From Saprospiraceae bacterium (lineage in GTDB: Bacteria > Bacteroidota > Bacteroidia > Chitinophagales > Saprospiraceae): DNA of 64,000 bases. The stretch lies in the NCBI GenBank assembly GCA_021299835.1, contig JAJTER010000024.1, positions 18,960-82,959 of the forward strand. The letters are read 5' to 3'. The notes under the pieces are model-generated. The model had not been told where the DNA came from. It worked only from the letters and a program-made list of their open reading frames with translations, and ran no database searches. Below are positions 62,121 to 64,000 of the stretch, piece by piece; position 1 is the stretch's first letter; each line of letters starts with the position of its first letter. Both the position numbers and the translations under genes were made by a program.

Positions 62121-63905
62121 ATGAATCATTTATATGTTTTAAATCACTTTTTTTGGAAATATCGCTGGCACTTTCTGGGGGGCATTTTCTTCGTTTCTCT
62201 ATCCAATTATTTCAGGGTATTACAACCGCAGGCCATTAGGGAAGCATTAGATCTGGTGATACACAACGTAAGTATTTATCGAAATTTTGAAGGCTCAAAA
62301 CTTCAACGAAGCTTAGAATCCATTCTGGGAAAACAATTATTAATTTTTGGATTATTTGTGCTTCTTTTTGCTGGCCTCATGGGCTTATTCATGTATTTCA
62401 TGAGGCAAACCATCATTGTTATGTCCCGATTGATTGAATATGATATGCGAAAGGAAATCTTTGAGCATTATCAAATACTGGATCTTGCCTTTTACAAAAG
62501 AAATAAAACGGGTGATTTGATGGCCAGAATCACGGAAGATGTGAATAAGGTGCGAATGTATCTTGGACCGGCCATTCTTTATGGAATAAATCTGGTTACT
62601 TTATTTGCCTTTGTCATTTATGCCATGGTTAATGTTAGCCTTGAATTAACGCTGTTTTGCCTTATCCCTTTACCTATTTTGTCTATATCTATTTATTACG
62701 TTAGTGATCTCATTCACAAGAAAAGTGAGGAAATTCAACAACAACTGGCCGTTTTAAACAACACGGCTCAAGAGGTTTATGCTGGAATTAGAGTAGTTAA
62801 GGCTTATACTCAGGAAAATTCTATGCTGGGATTTTTCACTTCCCAAAGTCAGCATTATAATCAACAATCTGTTTCTTTGGCAAGAATTAATGCCTTGTTT
62901 TATCCGCTAATGATCTTATTAATTGGCATTAGTACCTTGATTACGGTCTATGCAGGTGGTACCTTAGTTGTTAATGGAAGTATTTCTACTGGCAACATTG
63001 CAGAATTTGTCATTTATGTAAATATGTTAACCTGGCCTGTAACGTCTATTGGCTGGATTGCCTCGATTATTCAGCAAGCGTCCGCAAGTCAAAAAAGGAT
63101 TAACGAATTTATGCAGACAAAGCCTTCTATTCTCTCTGGAAATACGGAGGATTTTAAACTCAACGGTGAAATTGTCTTTAATAATGTGGGCTTGACTTAT
63201 CCGGATACTGGCATTTGTGCTTTAAAAAATATACAACTCCATATTAAAGCGGGAGAAAAAATAGCCATTATAGGTAAAACCGGGTCGGGAAAATCTTCCT
63301 TTGCGGAGTTATTGCTTAGAATGAATGATGTATCTGAAGGGGAAATTTTATTTGATGGGGTGCCTGTTAAAAATTTGAATCTTGGCAGGTTGCGTGAGCA
63401 AATTGGGTATGTTCCCCAGGATGTTTTTCTTTTTTCAGATAGTTTAAAGCAAAATATTACTTTTGGTAAGCCTGATGCTTCTGATGCTGAAATAGAAAAT
63501 GCTATTTTTGATGCTTCTCTCACTGATGAAATTAAAACTTTCCCTGATGGTTTAAATACTATTTTGGGCGAAAGGGGAATTACTTTGAGTGGTGGTCAAA
63601 AACAGAGGGTTTCGATTGCCCGTGCGTTGTTGAAAAATCCTGAAATTCTTATTTTAGATGATTGTTTATCTGCGGTGGATAGCCACACTGAAAATAAAAT
63701 TCTAAATTATTTTCAGTCTTCGTTAAAGGATAAAACGGCTATTATTATTTCGCATAGAATTTATGTCAATTTGCATTTTGATAAGATTTTGGTTTTTCAA
63801 GATGGTGAGGTTGCTCACGCGGGTACTCATGAGGAGTTATTGAAGATAAGTCCTTATTATTTAGATTTATACGAAAGACAATTATCTGATGAGAGGATGG
63901 ATTAA
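62121..63905 (+). CDS. ABC transporter, fused permease and ATPase (exporter type)
   Basis: 594 residues. Six membrane helices in residues ~15-320 (type I exporter permease with YDMRKEIFEHYQILDLAFYKRNKTGDLMARITEDV, split). ATPase ~340-585: Walker A IGKTGSGKSS (~384), Q-loop YVPQDVFLFS, signature LSGGQKQR (~490), Walker B ILILDDCLSAVD, H-loop IIISHR. Such half-transporters dimerise; many form heterodimers with a second gene next door. If so the partner would lie past the right edge. Substrate unknown. Confidence 0.92.
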   Translation: MNHLYVLNHFFWKYRWHFLGGIFFVSLSNYFRVLQPQAIREALDLVIHNVSIYRNFEGSKLQRSLESILGKQLLIFGLFVLLFAGLMGLFMYFMRQTIIVMSRLIEYDMRKEIFEHYQILDLAFYKRNKTGDLMARITEDVNKVRMYLGPAILYGINLVTLFAFVIYAMVNVSLELTLFCLIPLPILSISIYYVSDLIHKKSEEIQQQLAVLNNTAQEVYAGIRVVKAYTQENSMLGFFTSQSQHYNQQSVSLARINALFYPLMILLIGISTLITVYAGGTLVVNGSISTGNIAEFVIYVNMLTWPVTSIGWIASIIQQASASQKRINEFMQTKPSILSGNTEDFKLNGEIVFNNVGLTYPDTGICALKNIQLHIKAGEKIAIIGKTGSGKSSFAELLLRMNDVSEGEILFDGVPVKNLNLGRLREQIGYVPQDVFLFSDSLKQNITFGKPDASDAEIENAIFDASLTDEIKTFPDGLNTILGERGITLSGGQKQRVSIARALLKNPEILILDDCLSAVDSHTENKILNYFQSSLKDKTAIIISHRIYVNLHFDKILVFQDGEVAHAGTHEELLKISPYYLDLYERQLSDERMD

Positions 63906-63914
63906 AGGGATATG

Positions 63915-64000
63915 GGGCGAGCGGGGATGCAGGGACTAACTGGGATGGGCTAGCGGGGATGGTTTTTGACGCAGGGTTTGCAGGGTTCTGCGCAGTGTTT
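63915..64000 (+). repeat. G-rich intergenic repeats with 37-nt dispersed repeat, copy 2 (cut by window edge)
   Basis: GGGGCGAGCGGGGATG, ACTGGGATGGG and TAGCGGGGATGG are imperfect short repeats, followed at 63964-64000 by the 37-nt element also found at 23750-23786 (three mismatches). Nothing coding is seen in the 95 bases after the ABC gene. Confidence 0.65.

Overview
The window comes from a Bacteroidota bacterium, probably of the Saprospiria/Chitinophagia/Sphingobacteriia type. DNA is AT-rich. The support is in the gene families: an ECF sigma factor with an anti-sigma/beta-barrel partner, SusC-type secretion signals ending in AQ, YpdA (bacillithiol reductase family), DUF2911, DUF1080, VPS10/sortilin repeat proteins, GMC oxidoreductases paired with gluconate-2-dehydrogenase subunit 3, and TAnnTTTG-type -7 promoter elements. 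There is no phage, integrase, IS transposase or CRISPR array. Dispersed GC-rich repeats in two intergenic regions are the only mobile-looking DNA. Genus cannot be assigned from this sequence alone.

Layout. 1-5.9 kb (minus): cobalamin-dependent methionine synthase (metH, broken), a small unknown gene, an ECF sigma factor and its membrane anti-sigma/beta-barrel protein, which runs off the left edge. 6.0-9.2 kb (minus): a sugar-oxidation operon of GMC dehydrogenase, its subunit 3 and a Hyi-like TIM-barrel isomerase. 9.4-11.6 kb (plus): aconitase, also broken. 12.1-23.7 kb (plus): an AddA-like helicase, DinB, then secreted proteins (LolA-like, sortilin-like, DUF1080 hydrolase, cytochrome c fusion). 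23.7-24.2 kb: GC-rich repeats. 24.2-38 kb: ArsR-ArsM fusion with a clear operator, CASTOR/POLLUX-type channel, TonB receptor, beta-propeller phosphoesterase, TrpF-like protein, Rieske protein, WYL regulator, phospholipid synthase-like pair and a serine beta-lactamase-like hydrolase. 38-44.5 kb: PAS-LuxR regulator, GT14 glycosyltransferase, AEC transporter, DUF2461 and a second GMC/subunit-3 locus whose subunit 3 is broken. 44.5-56.4 kb: b561-like cytochrome with YceI, GH5-like mannanase, polyprenyl synthase, YpdA, DUF2911, a Sua5/MFS/M24 peptidase cluster, and a diheme cytochrome with a beta-helix partner. 56.5-64 kb: priA, a DeoR regulator, an N-acetylglucosamine kinase-like gene, murQ, tRNA-Ala(GGC) and an ABC exporter.

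How the parts may work together. Two GMC/subunit-3 loci, a Hyi-like isomerase, a DUF1080 (3-keto-disaccharide hydrolase family) protein and several c-type cytochromes fit periplasmic oxidation and cleavage of glycosides through 3-keto sugars. murQ, the kinase and DeoR fit recycling of cell-wall amino sugars.

Most notable: (1) three genes (metH, acn, the second subunit 3) each lack an internal block and are out of frame across the gap; this pattern needs an explanation, technical or biological. (2) The 570-bp gap at 41.7-42.3 kb holds two diverged copies of a palindrome-leader-terminator cassette on the minus strand, and a third similar one follows the PAS-LuxR gene, suggesting a small family of non-coding RNAs. 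(3) Regulatory DNA is readable at the ArsR fusion, PAS-LuxR and murQ/deoR loci.
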